Shown here: positions 27,089 through 39,795 of the stretch, in pieces
Layout: each line of letters opens with the position of its first letter
Numbering within the stretch: the stretch's first letter is position 1
DNA from: Datnioides undecimradiatus
Lineage: Eukaryota > Chordata > Actinopteri > Lobotiformes > Datnioididae
Reading direction: 5' to 3'
DNA length: 64,000 bases
Assembly: GCA_008933995.1 (NCBI GenBank)
Contig: WARS01000026.1
Coordinates: 2,184,501 to 2,248,500 of the forward strand
Translations under genes and position numbers: made by a program
The notes under the pieces: model-generated
Seen by the model: the letters and a program-made list of their open reading frames with translations, nothing else
What the model was told of the DNA's origin: nothing
Databases searched by the model: none

Positions 27089-30000
27089 ATGGACTTTATT
27101 TCGGTAAGTAATTATTGTCAGATGTTCTATTTGGCTTATCTTCATCTTGGCTGTTTCAGTGATGCTTTCATATGGTTTCTGGATGAATATATGGATTCTA
27201 TATAATCATTAATTATTGTTAGAGGAGTTGTTGTTGTTGAAGTGACTAAATAAACATACATACAAACACACATACAATACCTACAACAAACAAGGTTGTT
27301 TCTTTAAGAACTTGACTGTGAATCATATTAGAGCAGCTGTGACTCCAGGAATTGATATGTAGCCAACAGTGAGACATACAGTATTTATGTACAATCTCAC
27401 TGTTTAAAGAGTTACGATTAAGGTTCAGCATGTTGGTTCTTATGTTCAATTATATTTTTGTGACTGTTAATAACAATAATTTAGACTGTTGTTTAATCTA
27501 CTGATTATTTTCTTCCTCAATTCTTCGGTCCCAAAAATGACACTAAATAGTGAAAAATGTCCATCAGACTGTCCCTGAGTCCAATTTCATTTCCAGATGT
27601 CTTGCTTTGATCACCACACAGTCCAAAGCACCAAAGTATTTAGTTTCCTGTCATAAAATAAAACCAGAAAACATTATTATTATAGAAATAGTTGCTTATT
27701 AACATCCTGATGTTTCTCAACAATTAGTTGACCAATTGTTTCAGCTGAAATTTACATATTTAGTCATGTCTGTGACTAAAAGACAAAAGTGTATGTCTCT
27801 CAGTTGTTTAAAAAAAATAAAATAAAAAAAACCAAAGCCAAACAAGCTGTCAAGCAGTGCTCCGCCCTTATGTTGTGCTAACAGGCAGATTTAACTCTTT
27901 AATTGTTATTATTTGAAGATTTATATTTTGAATAATGCCAATAATTATACCAAGGTCATTTTAAGTTAATTGGTCACACATTTACATACATATGGTATGT
28001 AGATGTGTGTCTACATACCAAATGGAGCCCTCAAGATTTGAGGCCAGATTGAGATTTATTTTAACAGTCAACAACTCTCAAGGTTCTCAATTTGATTAAC
28101 TGTCTGTTTGCTGCCTTTGTCATTAATTCACCTATCCACCTGTGGCTTAGAAATGGTGTGACCTGTGAAAAGGACCTCTTTACGCCTGTGGGTCATTTTG
28201 TGTCATTCCAGTCATAAACAGGTTTGAAGTTCAGACCTCTTGACTTCTTGTGACTCTTGAGGTTCCACATTTGTAGAGAAGAATGTTTGGGAATTGATCC
28301 GCTGCAAAAGTGTGTGGTGTTTGTTTGTAACAAGACAGTCCACACAGCTGCATCTCCTTAAATCATATTAAGTGCAGTTAAAGAAGGAGCTGGGCAGTTT
28401 GCAGTTATTCTGGTTTATTCCTTGTCAATATGAATCTAACCTGGGCTACTACAGTTTAATGTACTTCACAGGCTCCATTTGACCTGCTGCAAACTGTATT
28501 TCGAAGTTTTTTCGAAAGTGGTTGAGACAAATCTAAATGCAGGTTTAACCTGGACAGCCACTGTGAACCCTCTAAAGGCAATATTCAGGGTGGTCTTGGA
28601 GAATCTAAAGCTCACTGCTAAACAACACTGGAGGTGGTAGAGTCATACTATACTACATAAAACTCCACAAAGTTTGATAAGATCTAGTAACCTTTGAAGA
28701 AGATGCGTAGAAGATGCGTGGAGTCCATGTTGGGTTATAATTTGAACAGTCAATTAAATATTTGAATATACCTCGGAGACCTGCGTCATGGAAGATGGGT
28801 GAAAATTACAGAGCAAAAGATGTCTTTGCAATGACTTGACCTGTGGTATTGAACCATGTTTCCACCTCATCTGTCCTTGTGTAATGTTATCCAGTGTGCC
28901 AAATTGTCAGGCGAGTTCGCATGCAAACCTCTTTCTCTCCACACAGTACAGATCATCAAACCTGGTCTTTTGTTTCAGGTTTTCTCACTTATATTTGCAA
29001 TCCTTTCCACTGGACACAGTAACACCCAGGTGATCAGTGACTCGTGTTATAAATTGTGCCCACCTGGTAAGTAATAATGAGGATCTGTATGCGTTGGCTT
29101 AGTGTTGCATAGCTTACAGTAGGACTTTCACATGTGAGCTCATGGCTTTTTCTCTTTTTCTCCACTGTTTCCCAGGATATCATAAAGTTGGTGACTGTAA
29201 TGGTCAAGTTAAAGAATACAGATGTGAAAAATGTGACAACAGCTCATACACAGAAAAAGAAAACTCCTTAACAAAATGCAATAGATGTGACGCATGTGGC
29301 CGTGAGTACCTTGTTCAAAATCATTGTTTGGGTCCTGTGATTGAAACACATGCTGTTAACTTGTGGAATAATATGTAAACAATAACTTAAATGAACACTT
29401 TCTGGTTTAAAATATTAGGTTATATGTTGCAGTTAATCATCTCTTCTCCTCATGATGAGATGATCATTCTGTAATGCCATGCTGATGAGGTATAGAAAAG
29501 TTTAATAGAAACATGATTATGATCATGTGTAGGATATTTTTAATGGATTCAAAGAACATTTTGTGTTTAGCAAGTGGAAACAATAATGAAATAAATCTGT
29601 CAAGAATCTGTCTGAATGTTGTACGCTGCTGTTCAGTGGCAGGCTCAGAGCAAAGATTAGAGACTTCAATAAGTAATTCACACACTGAGTGGCAATCGCA
29701 TTTCAATTCCAGGTTATTGTGAGGTAAACTACAGAATGACTTCAGGTTAACTCCAGGTTAACATCACGTAGACTCCAGATGACGTTAACCCCAGGTTATC
29801 TTCAGTTAAACACCAAATGACTTCAGGTTAACTTCAGTTTACAGGAGGTAAACTTTTACTTGAGATAAACTTCAGGTAAAATTTAGGCTAACTCCAGCTT
29901 ATCTCCACTTTAATTTCAGGTTATGTTCATCTTAAATGGGATCTTGTTACAAGTTAGCTCTCGACTAGAAGAGGTTAAACATACATCTAAAACTATGATA

Positions 30001-33000
30001 AAGAAATTAGCCATGTGCCAGCTGATGCATTGTGAAAATTGATGAAAATAATCCTTAAATCATTATAATACTCATTATTTCAATTCATCATTATTGTACA
30101 GCATGAAATCCTGTGGCCAACTTGTCAGGACTGCTGATTATTGCTGTGGATGGTGACAGAAACATACTGTGCTTTGATTTCCCCACAGATTATGAGAAGG
30201 AGATAAAGCCATGCTCCTTTGATGGAGATGTGGTGTGCGACTGCAAAGATGAATACTACAATGCAAACCCTAACTCCAACTTCCGGAATTGCCAGGAATG
30301 TCGCTGTACTAATTGTGAATGTAAGTGAAGACGGTGGGAGTTAAAACATTTATTTACAGCTGCCATAGTAATTCATTGCCTGGTTTATTCAACATATTGT
30401 AAACTCCTTGAAAAGGGAACCATAGAGGTTTTTATTAATTCTGTTATGTTCATATTTTCTATCAGGGTCTGATAAGTCTGACTACTTTAAGAAGTGCAAG
30501 CCCTGCGAAAGGTAGGAAAACTTACAATATGACAGAAAAAACCCAGACATGTTAAGTTTTTTTGCACAGACATGTACAACTGCAAGGGCAGAGATCAGAA
30601 AAACATACCAGCATGTCATTTCTTTGTTGCTATATTTCCCCACTGTATTCTGATGTAGAGTTGATATGTTTTTCATACAATATTTGTTTCTATTTCTGCT
30701 GAAGAGGCTCTTCTGTTATCTGATTGTCACTGTGAGGGATTGAGGGTTTTTTTTTAAAAATTCTGCTGATTGCAGCCAGAGAATGTGTATACGCTGCGTA
30801 TCCCCCTCTTTGTGATTTTTATTCAAGCAAACTGAAGAAATAAGTTTGTAGAAAATGAATCTGCAATAATTCCTAAGATTAATTGTTTCAATAGTTTAAT
30901 TAAACAAAAACATCACCAATTCTTGTTGACTTTTTGTTCGTTTCATTCATTGTACTCTTTTATGTTTATAGTATTAAAAACATAGCTTTTTTAACTTTTT
31001 AAATGCTGTTTAGTCTGTGTATCTCTGTGGCCAGATCATGCATGACAGGCTTTTGGTCAGGGGGATTTTTGTTCTCTTATTAAAGTGACAGAAATGTGCT
31101 AGATTCTTTTGCAAATTTCCAGATGTTTTTTGTCACATCTCCTCTAGATACTCTTGTTTTTGTGGTTTTCCTGAGGCCTTGCACTAACTGTGTTGAAATG
31201 TGTGGTAACGGATGTCACACGTCTCAACATTAATGTGGTTAAACTCTTTTAGCCGTACTGATAAAGTATTGTTAACAGGCACACAAAATTGCTGTTTTCT
31301 TTTTTTGTCTAAAAAATGTGTCTTAAAACAGCTGCCATATGAGCATTTAAACAGTTTAAACAGTTCTCTGTTATCATCCCCTCTATTGATACTGGCCACT
31401 GAAAGAATGACCCTCACAGTCCTCTTTCAGCACTAAAAATGTTTTAAAACATTTATCTGGAAGTAATATGGTTTGATATGGCAATGTTCATATGCACACC
31501 TCAGTATTTTTTCTGAATTGAAAAACGGTGAACTTGTACTTTGATGTATGGATGAATAGTATGTTGTCAGATTCCACTGTTTCCTTTATTAGTCTCTTCT
31601 ATTTTTCAGGTGCCCACAATGCCAGCACAAATGTGCAACTACAACTTCTACAAATACATCTACATCCACACTTGCAACTCCATCTACAACCTCAACAACC
31701 TCAACAACCTCTACATTTATGACTAAGACAACTACAAGAACCACACCCAACAACAAATTGGATCCTGAAACCACTCAGGCTCCAAGTATTTGTTTGTTCT
31801 AAATATATACTGTAAATATGTACTTTAACAAGAAAAATGACTAAGACTAAGTACCTGCTGTCTGGTTTTGTAGTTTTATGAGGCATCTACTCTTTATAGT
31901 CACATTAGCAGTGCATATTTTATTAAGTCTAACACAGTCTGATTATTTCCCCTGTTGCTGCCCGTCAGCTTTGAAGTAATCAAGTTATCTGGAGGATCTT
32001 TCGTGTTTTTACCTCAAAGGTCAGACAGTCTGAGATGATGAGCAGTCCAGTGTTATCTGTGTTTCTTTGTGTCCACAGCATTGACCTCAGTGCACAGGCT
32101 GTTTTTCGTGGGGGCTGTGGTGGCATTTCTGGTCCTCTTTTGGTTCTTGCTCATGTTCACCAGGAACCCAATCAGATACCCAGAGAGTTTTCCCTGCTGG
32201 AATGTAAAGAAAGACCTGGAGCTGGCCTCCGAGGACCTCAAATTGAACGGTAACCATTTTTGGAAATACTCTTCCTAAGTTCCTACGTTTTTTTTTTGAG
32301 TACCTGTGCTTGAACTTGAGCGCTACGTTTATTTTAAAGGTTAAATTACAAGTAACATTAACTATTACAAACAAAGCATATTATCATCTTCTAAACTGTC
32401 ATAGTCAGAAATATATAAAATTATACCCAAAGTATGTAAAATACAACATTAAAATGCCATTTACACAATAATGCTTTATAGTAATAATCCACTATAATGT
32501 ATAATTAAACACCTCCAGGACCCATTCTGCCTATAAAAATACACTGATATTTGATACTTGAAGTACGATTTGCAGTTGTTGCTCATTTTTTCTCTTTATG
32601 TAGCATTTTGACTGTTGTATTGCTTCTTTTGCTCAAGTAGTCAAGTAGTTCTTCGTATTCCAACAGTAACACCAGGATCTACATTCCGGCGCCTAATTTA
32701 TCAAATCTTCAGTTTTTAGTCCACAAGATATAAAAAAGCAGTGAAAGCGTAAGTTTGATGTAGACATTTTTGTTTAGTTTTGTTGTACTGCAGATTACAC
32801 AACACAACCTGAGATTCAGTTTTAGAGACAGATAATCCCAGTGAAAATTTTACTGGTATTAAGCTTTTTTTTCTTTTCACAGAAATTTAACAGAGTTGCT
32901 TTTTTAAATTTGTTCTTCGCAACTGAACATGTTCAAGCAGGAAGCTCACTGATAATATCTGTTTTCCTCTTAACAGAACAACCCAGTCATCATGGCAGCT

Positions 33001-36000
33001 GTCCGACCTCACTGGTTTGTGCTCAGTTTCATGCAGTTCTTTAGAGACAAAGAACTAGATCTGAGTGGTGCTTTAGGTGGATAGTCAGATGGTCAATCCG
33101 AACAATCACATACTTACAATAAGACCAAACATGTTGATCACAATATGTAGTTGTGCAAAGTAGTGATTTACCTTTAGAATCACTCTCTTTAGAGAATTGT
33201 TGCCTCAAAGACCTTCACCTTCTCTCTCCTGTGTTTGTCAAGACAATAAACATATCAGAGGAAACTCCCATGATGGCTCTCAGTCAGAGTCCAGCCACAC
33301 TGGAACATCCGCAGCACATTGGCCTGGTGCTGCCAGATGCTGAACATAAAGGTAAAAGATACCCAGCTCTGATGCACAGCCTGTCTTTAAAACGTTGTGA
33401 TGTTTGACATTATTGGTCGACACAAAAACTGATGCAGGTGTTTATAAGTGTTTATAGTTCTGCAGTATAAGCTTGCATTACATCTAAACCATGACATGGC
33501 AGTTTATTAATCTGCGCTATTTTACATGTTTCTGTTCTCTTCTTCATAATTGGAGATCACAGGTCATACAATGACAGCATTACTGTATACTCCTTTTGGC
33601 ACATCTGTTACCACCATTGGCAACAACATAACAATATAACCAGCATGTATCAAAGGCAGCTCAGAGTTCAGTGGCATCATGATCTATTCTTAATCAACCT
33701 GTAATGAAATCATAACCTTACTAGATGTTACGAAAGTGAGATATGAAGTCAGATGCATAACGCCTAAAACTGTAAAGTGGGTTTGAATTGCACCAGCAGG
33801 AAAGAGAAAACACTCATTTGAAGGACGGACAGACAAATTACCTTTGGAAAAAAAGACAAGTAGGAGGAGGAGTCACTGCTGAACTTTTTGGATCATTGTA
33901 GATTTCATAACACATGTTTAGATAGATTAGAGACGGTGACTCAAAGCTCAAAGCTCATGAAAAAAGTGAAGAAATTTTAGACTGATCAGGTAAATGTTGA
34001 AACTGTTTAGGGGATAAATGCTTTTGTGGGCAGATCTGACTCCCATTGGTCACTTGAGGGTAAAACAAAACATCTTTGGATTATCATTTTTATTTGAATT
34101 TGTATGAATTTGCTGTCGTCGCTGGCTCAACAGCACAAACACAAAACTTAAATCCGTGGTGATAAAATATTTGGTTTCTTTTGCACATACGTACTCCACA
34201 AAGTCACAAAGTTGCTTCTGTGAAGCTTCATGACTCACTGCATTTTTTTGAGAATGTGTTTTTATTTAGACCAGAGATGATGGTGATTTAAAGCAGTGTT
34301 CCTTATTGTTTTTTATCATTATTATTTATTATTTTATTATTTTTACTATAAATAAGCACAGTAGGGTGTAAAATGCATTAATGATCAATAACATACATGT
34401 GCTTGAAGAACACATTATTTAGCCACTTCATGTTGTCAATTTAGACTCAAAAATAGTCAAAGTGGAACAAATTGGTCACCCAAAACAGTAACTTTACCTT
34501 AAAACAAAACTGCAAGAGGAAAACCCAGTGTCAACATTAGAGCAGCTTTATTTGTATTTAAAGTATGCTAAAAGTACTCTTTAACCATAACCTGTAAAGG
34601 ATTCAGTATCTTGCTCAAGGACACTTCTGCAGAGTGGATGCTTACACAAACAAAGACTCAAGGTTGTCTGGTTTCCTAGTTAAAATGTAGCATCATGAGT
34701 CACCGTGCCACTTGCCTTGTGAAGTGAATATAAAAAATGTCATGATGGCGCTTTGCAATATCTGATTACTGCTGTCGCGTACTATCTTAGGATGCAGGGT
34801 GTTCATACTCAGGGTGACAGTTTTTTCGTCTCTGCTTGTTCAGCATGCCATTTATCACTGATCAGTCTTGTGGCCAACAGTGTGGAGGTGGAAACTGGAA
34901 AACAGGACGCCTTCACTTTTTCACATCAACAGTTCAGCATTAGGGGAAATGGCAAATCAGATAGTGAGTGCATGTCACTAAACAGCACGCGATCATTTGT
35001 ATATTGGAACTCTATGAAATCTTAAACATCTGCGATGTTATTTATAGGATATGGAGGGTGAAAGGTTGATGATGCGACATAGATTTTCCACTTTTTTACA
35101 TTTCATGTGCTCTTTTTCAGATTCCATAAGTATTTTCTACATTCAGAACAAATTACAGTTTAGACTTCTCCATATTGCAGTTTAAGATGTTATTCACTAA
35201 TTGTGTCACCTGGCAAACTTCAGAAATTCAGATTAAAAAACAAAGAGCTTTTAGGGGAAGACCTTAAAACCAGCTGCATTTCCGGTCATTTGTGATGTCG
35301 CATTGTTGTGTCCTGCATGTGTGTCTGAGCTGAAAACCCCCTTGCGGTGGTAAAGCTGTAAGCATTGTGGTTTTCTGTTCCTGTCTACAGTGTAAACAAT
35401 GGTAGCCTTTTTTTTTTTTATGTATTTTTAAAATCTAGGAATTTCATTAGGTGGGCACATCATAACAAACCTTCATCTATGTCTTTTCTGTCCTGTGCGC
35501 TGTGCTGCCTCAAGCATTATGCTGAGTGACTGTACGGCTGGATGTATTACAGCAAATATTCATTATGCAGAGGTTTCCTATGTGCCAAATCTTTACATGG
35601 GTTTAGCAGCTGCTTCCTCTTTTGCCGTTCCTCTTTTTCGTGTAAACAAATTCCATGCAAATAACACAATGCTTTATCTCTCTTTCCAAATTCTCAACCT
35701 TGTCTTCTATATACAGTAAAATTGCTTTTTCAAAGGGAAAGGTAGTGTCCTAAAACTGTAGGAAACAATACACTTGCAGAAGGTGGTGGTACAATAATGG
35801 ACAATAATGGTGACAATAATGACAATACATGACAATAAATGACAGAAATATGTCACCCAGTGCAGGAATAATCACTCTTGTACTACACAGACAATAGTTG
35901 ATAGTGGGATCAGTTAATTGTTTGTACAGGTCTTTCCACATGGTTTGCTGATAAGAAGACTAGAAACTGTCTCCAGGCTAAACTTTTAGGATCATCTGCA

Positions 36001-36700
36001 CCTTTTCACAATGCATATTGCATGCACATGGTTGATCTCCTGACACGATTTCCTTAAAAGTCTTTGCACACTTTCTGTATCTTGATGACCTTTGGGTCAG
36101 CTCGAATCTGGGTTTACCATGGGACAGAAAACAAGACAGCGTAACACTGAGCGGTTCAGAGCTGTACATTCAATCTCAAAGGGAAAACCTGAGACGTTCA
36201 ACAGAAAAAAAATGTTTTATCTTAATGTGGTTAAGCAGTGGCACATTGGACAGATGATGCACTGTTGCAGCTGACTAGTAGAGTTTTCGTTCTTACACAC
36301 CCACAGTCCTCTGATTGTCTGTGTTTCTCTTTTTCCAGCCACCAGACAAGCTGAGCAATCGGAGCACTGGCCAGCTATCGTCCTCTACGCGATTATCAAA
36401 GAGGTTCCCTTGCGTAGGTGGAAGGAGTTCTTGCGCTTGCTCTCTGTGGCTGATCAGCAGCTAGAACGGGTGGAGCTGGAGGCCGGTTTGGGCTCTATTG
36501 AGAGGCAGTACCAGATGCTGAGGCTGTGGAGCCAGCGCTCCTCTGCGAATCTGAACGATATCTTCTCAGCCTTGCACTACATGGATTTATCCGGCTGTGC
36601 TCAGCTGCTGCAGGAGAGCCTGGACAAGCTTCAGTGGAGACCTGACCTCAAGCAACGTTTCACACACCATGGTTTGAATGGGGCAACACAGGACACCTGA
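27089..36700 (+). CDS. tnfrsf25: Death-domain TNF receptor, TNFRSF25 (DR3)-like
   Basis: Coding exons: 27089-27103, 28979-29066, 29176-29301, 30189-30320, 30466-30511, 31610-31785, 32079-32249, 32977-33014, 33243-33351, 36339-36700. They total 1263 nt, giving 420 residues. Signal peptide: [19 protein letters not shown]; an in-frame ATG at 27071 would add six residues. Cysteine-rich repeats run from about residue 28 to 145 ([11 protein letters not shown]..., CDACGHYE..., CDCKDEYYN...). A Thr/Ser-rich stalk follows to about 190, then a membrane segment at about 202-220 ([17 protein letters not shown]). The last exon holds a death domain at about 316-395 ([24 protein letters not shown]). Death-domain spacing matches DR3 better than TNFR1, which as I recall has three extra residues before the final helices. 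Such receptors recruit TRADD-type adaptors and signal to NF-kB or caspases. TNFRSF1A remains the main alternative. Confidence 0.75.
27993..28020. repeat. Perfect 11-bp hairpin in receptor intron 1
   Basis: The arms tggtatgtaga (27993-28003) and tctacatacca (28010-28020) are exact reverse complements around a six-base tgtgtg loop. The element is intronic and its role is unknown. Confidence 0.7.
29725..29935 (+). repeat. Degenerate 10-15-bp minisatellite ('ttcaggttaac' units)
   Basis: This stretch of receptor intron 3 is built of many variants of acttcaggttaa / ctccaggttaac / cccaggttatc. The period is about 11-15 bases with heavy divergence. It holds no open frame. Many units contain CAGGTTA or CAGGTAA, which look like splice donors. 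Confidence 0.6.
33352..36338 (+). other. tnfrsf25: Intron 9 of the TNF receptor gene (about 3 kb)
   Basis: This is the largest intron of the gene and separates the short cytoplasmic linker exon from the death-domain exon. Apart from the tandem repeat near 35780 and AT-rich tracts (for example 34310-34360), I see no exon, RNA gene or conserved element. Confidence 0.6.
35780..35845. repeat. Short imperfect tandem repeat (acaataatg units)
   Basis: Several copies of acaataatgg / acaataatgac / acaataaatgac lie in receptor intron 9, in otherwise unremarkable AT-rich sequence. Confidence 0.55.
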
Positions 36701-38215
36701 GGCTGCACCTTGGGACACAAGTACCACACTATTACACAATTAGAGGCAAAACTGCTGCAGCCTTGGACACATGTGCATTTGACTAGAAACTTCAAGTTCC
36801 TGGAAAGGATGCAATTAACTTTAGCTGCTACATGGTGCACCCAGAGCCTAAAATAATGTCACAAATGACCCACACTGAGGAATGCTGATGCATATTACAG
36901 TCAGACTCAGACAGACAAATGACTGATTAGTACTGAACTACAATATTGAACTGCAATATTTTCTACAATGTGTGTAATATTTGTATTACACACAATGTGT
37001 GTAATATTTGTGTGTAATATGTGTGTAATATTTGTATTACACACATTGTCTTTATTGAGCTGGGCATTGTTTTACCTCCAAATTGATTCAGTATAGCTGT
37101 AGAAAATTATGGATTAGTTGCAACACAGAGTCAGCCACAGAACTGGATTATTAAGTCATTTCTCAAATGTGTGACTACAGCAATGGTTTCTGACCCCATG
37201 ACACTCAGTCAGAAACCTATTAATCAAGGAGAACAAAAATTATTTAAATAATAATAATTAAGTGGAACCCTACATGAGTTTAATTGTGAGGATATATTTT
37301 ACATATGTATATATATAATTCAGGGGAAATCCCTTTATGTTCGACATCTCTCAAAGGCCAAAGGTGGAAGGCTGTGGTTTTACAACACAGTACTAATGTG
37401 TCAGTGTTTGTAACTCTATGAATGTGTATGAGTGTGAAAAAAAAACCAACTCAGGATGCGGTTAAAAGGAACAAAACTTCCTTGTTTGAATTCTAAAGAA
37501 ATTGGTGCTTGGCTTTTTTTTGTGTTTAACTTTTCAAGGTAAAGACTCTTATTCAGTTTGAGTATTTAAACTGTGTGAACATTTCAGTGTACATCTATGA
37601 TGTTTTTGAGCTGCACTACTGCAGATCTTTTCACCACATCAGACATCTCCTTCATCTCATTTGACATGAGAGTCTTGTGTAAGAATTCAGGCACTGATTC
37701 ATGTTGTGCACCCTTGTAGGAGAAGCAAACTGAAATCCCCACCGGATGTCAGATTTGAAGTTTCCTGCAAATAAATGGTGTCAAAGTGCAGTAGGCTGGG
37801 TTTTTCCTCACCACACATATTCCATCCATGCTGATGGTTTCTTGTTGTGAGAATTAGGGTATCTCACTTTGAGAATTTTATGCGTCAGTTCAGTTACTTA
37901 CAGTAAAGGAGTTGGACTTTCCAGTTAATGGAGTTGATTAATGAATGTTTTAATGTAAATATAGGTCTGAGCCTTCAGACATTTGTGTGTATAAATGTTT
38001 TAGAATTAGGACTTTTCATTTTCTGACACAACTTATAGATGATTGCATATATTGTTACCAAGCTCAATGATTGCAACAGTCAAGGTCAAGAAGTCCATCC
38101 TTGCGTGAGTCACCTATGGTACAAATGTATGGTAACATGGTACTGTAAGAGCTTCAGTGTTATCATGCAGCATGTTAATCTATATTATTAATAAAATGAT
38201 TGGCCACAAGGTGGG
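36701..38215 (+). other. tnfrsf25: TNF receptor gene 3' UTR and downstream flank
   Basis: No coding signal follows the TGA at 36698-36700. AATAAA hexamers lie at 37770-37775 and 38190-38195; the first would give a UTR of about 1.1 kb. An inverted-repeat block at 36965-37049 lies inside the presumed UTR. Which signal is used cannot be told from sequence. Confidence 0.45.
36965..37049. repeat. Nested inverted repeat rich in gtgtgtaatat
   Basis: The outer arms acaatgtgtgtaata (36965-36979) and tattacacacattgt (37035-37049) are perfect reverse complements. Between them are further copies of gtgtaatat and attacacac, so several alternative hairpins can form. It lies in the presumed 3' UTR of the TNF receptor gene. 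Confidence 0.75.
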
Positions 38216-38889
38216 AGTATCGGCTGAGTATTTGAGCAGCAGCTGGTGGCATGCAGTTTTCAGCGCAGGATCCCATACAAAGAAACTGTAGGCAGGGTGC
38301 TTGAGGAGCTTTTATTCCTGAGGTGGATTAAACCAAACTCATGAATTGCAAATTTTGTTTGAGCACAAAGAACAGCTGTCCCTCATTGCCCATATTTTTC
38401 AAATAGAAAAAGCTTACGTAGATTCATTGAGATACATTTATCATGTTCACAATACGTTTATACACATCATAAAACAACATAACATCATTGTTTTGTACAG
38501 TGAAAATACATGTTGATACGTTGCTAAATAGCTCCAATACTTGATAAAGGAAGTCATTTTACAACTGGACCTGAAGGCATCAATTGTGTAGACCTGTTTT
38601 TCCTTGTTGACATTTGACAGGAAGAATAAATACGAAAATCAAAAATGTAGCATTGCATTTGTGGTGTCAAATATCTTGATGTGGGATACTATAATGACCT
38701 ACATTTGGGGTATTGCTTGTAAAAATGTCTGTGGGAAAACCAGTAAGCCAATATCTGGAGACTGACAACATAAACGACGTGTTTTGACACATTTTCTCAC
38801 GCTTTCGGCGTTCCTACAGTTTCAACTGAGTTTACACAAAAGAACATAATATGTGATAGGCTGTTAAAGAGTCCTGAAACAACGAGCAG

Positions 38890-39255
38890 TGTCCCATTAT
38901 TCTGAGGTGGTGTGGTCCTATGAGCACGAGCGTTAGTCGTTTCCATTGGCAACCGGACCCGTGCTCATTAGAACAACAGCTCGTGCATCGGGACGGTCTT
39001 GGAAGCAGAGGAGACAGGGCCAGTCCACCTTGATTTGAAGCTAGTTGCGGTGCGTTTGTTTTTGTCCAGTTATTATCTCTTTCTTTATCCGCCTGTTACA
39101 GACTTAAACAAAACTTTGCTTTTGTTGTATGAGCGGACACACCGTGTTGCCCCGGTAACACTGAGCCGAGAGCTATTGAATTACGAAAATGGGGCCCAGG
39201 CTTTCTGTTCCCGGGACGCTCAGTCACAGAAAATAAGCTCACACCGATCGTATCG
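38890..39255 (+). promoter_or_regulatory. ttc34: ttc34 promoter / first non-coding exon with X-box motifs
   Basis: CpG-richer sequence ends in a donor-like site after 39255 (tatcg|gtgagt). The start-codon exon begins at 39767 after gaacag. A perfect RFX X-box, GTTGCC-CC-GGTAAC, lies at 39146-39159. A second, imperfect one (GTTTCC-ATT-GGCAAC) is at 38939-38953. An upstream open frame from 38999 stops at 39259 and does not join the main frame. The transcription start is not determined. Confidence 0.5.
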
Positions 39256-39795
39256 GTGAGTTGTTTCTTTACTAAAAAAGTCACGGATTTAGTTCAGTTT
39301 TGTTCCGGTTTTGGTGCTGTTGGCAACAAAAGACAAAGGAGCAGGTAGGTGAAGCATGGGTCAGAGAAAAGCATGAAATCCTCCCTACAGAGCTAATTAG
39401 TTATCTAAAATCACATTAAAAATGTGTTTCTTTGAGTGTCACAATAGGCGCTACCTTTTTTGCACTTTGTTTTCGACATAATGCCAATTTTGCTTTTATA
39501 TACAATGTACGCCTGTATATTATTTACACATTGAAGGCTGTAGTACTGTATGTGAATATCAATAATATACAAAAATGTAAGATGTCGATTTCCATTTAGC
39601 TGTTTTGGTTTCAGGTTCCTGGTAAGACAGAGCCATGACAATGCTATTACTATTACTATCAACTTTTCTCTTCCAACTGGCCAAATATCTGGTGTGATAG
39701 ATGTTGAGAAAGTTTGATACATTATGATGAGTATTGGTAATTTTATCTTTTATTTTATGTGAACAGGTAAAAGGGAGAAAGACAGCTGCCTGATC

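Noticed and set aside
38999..39259. 86-codon open frame upstream of ttc34
   Set aside because: It ends at the donor of the probable non-coding exon, does not join the ttc34 frame and resembles no family. It is at best an upstream ORF.
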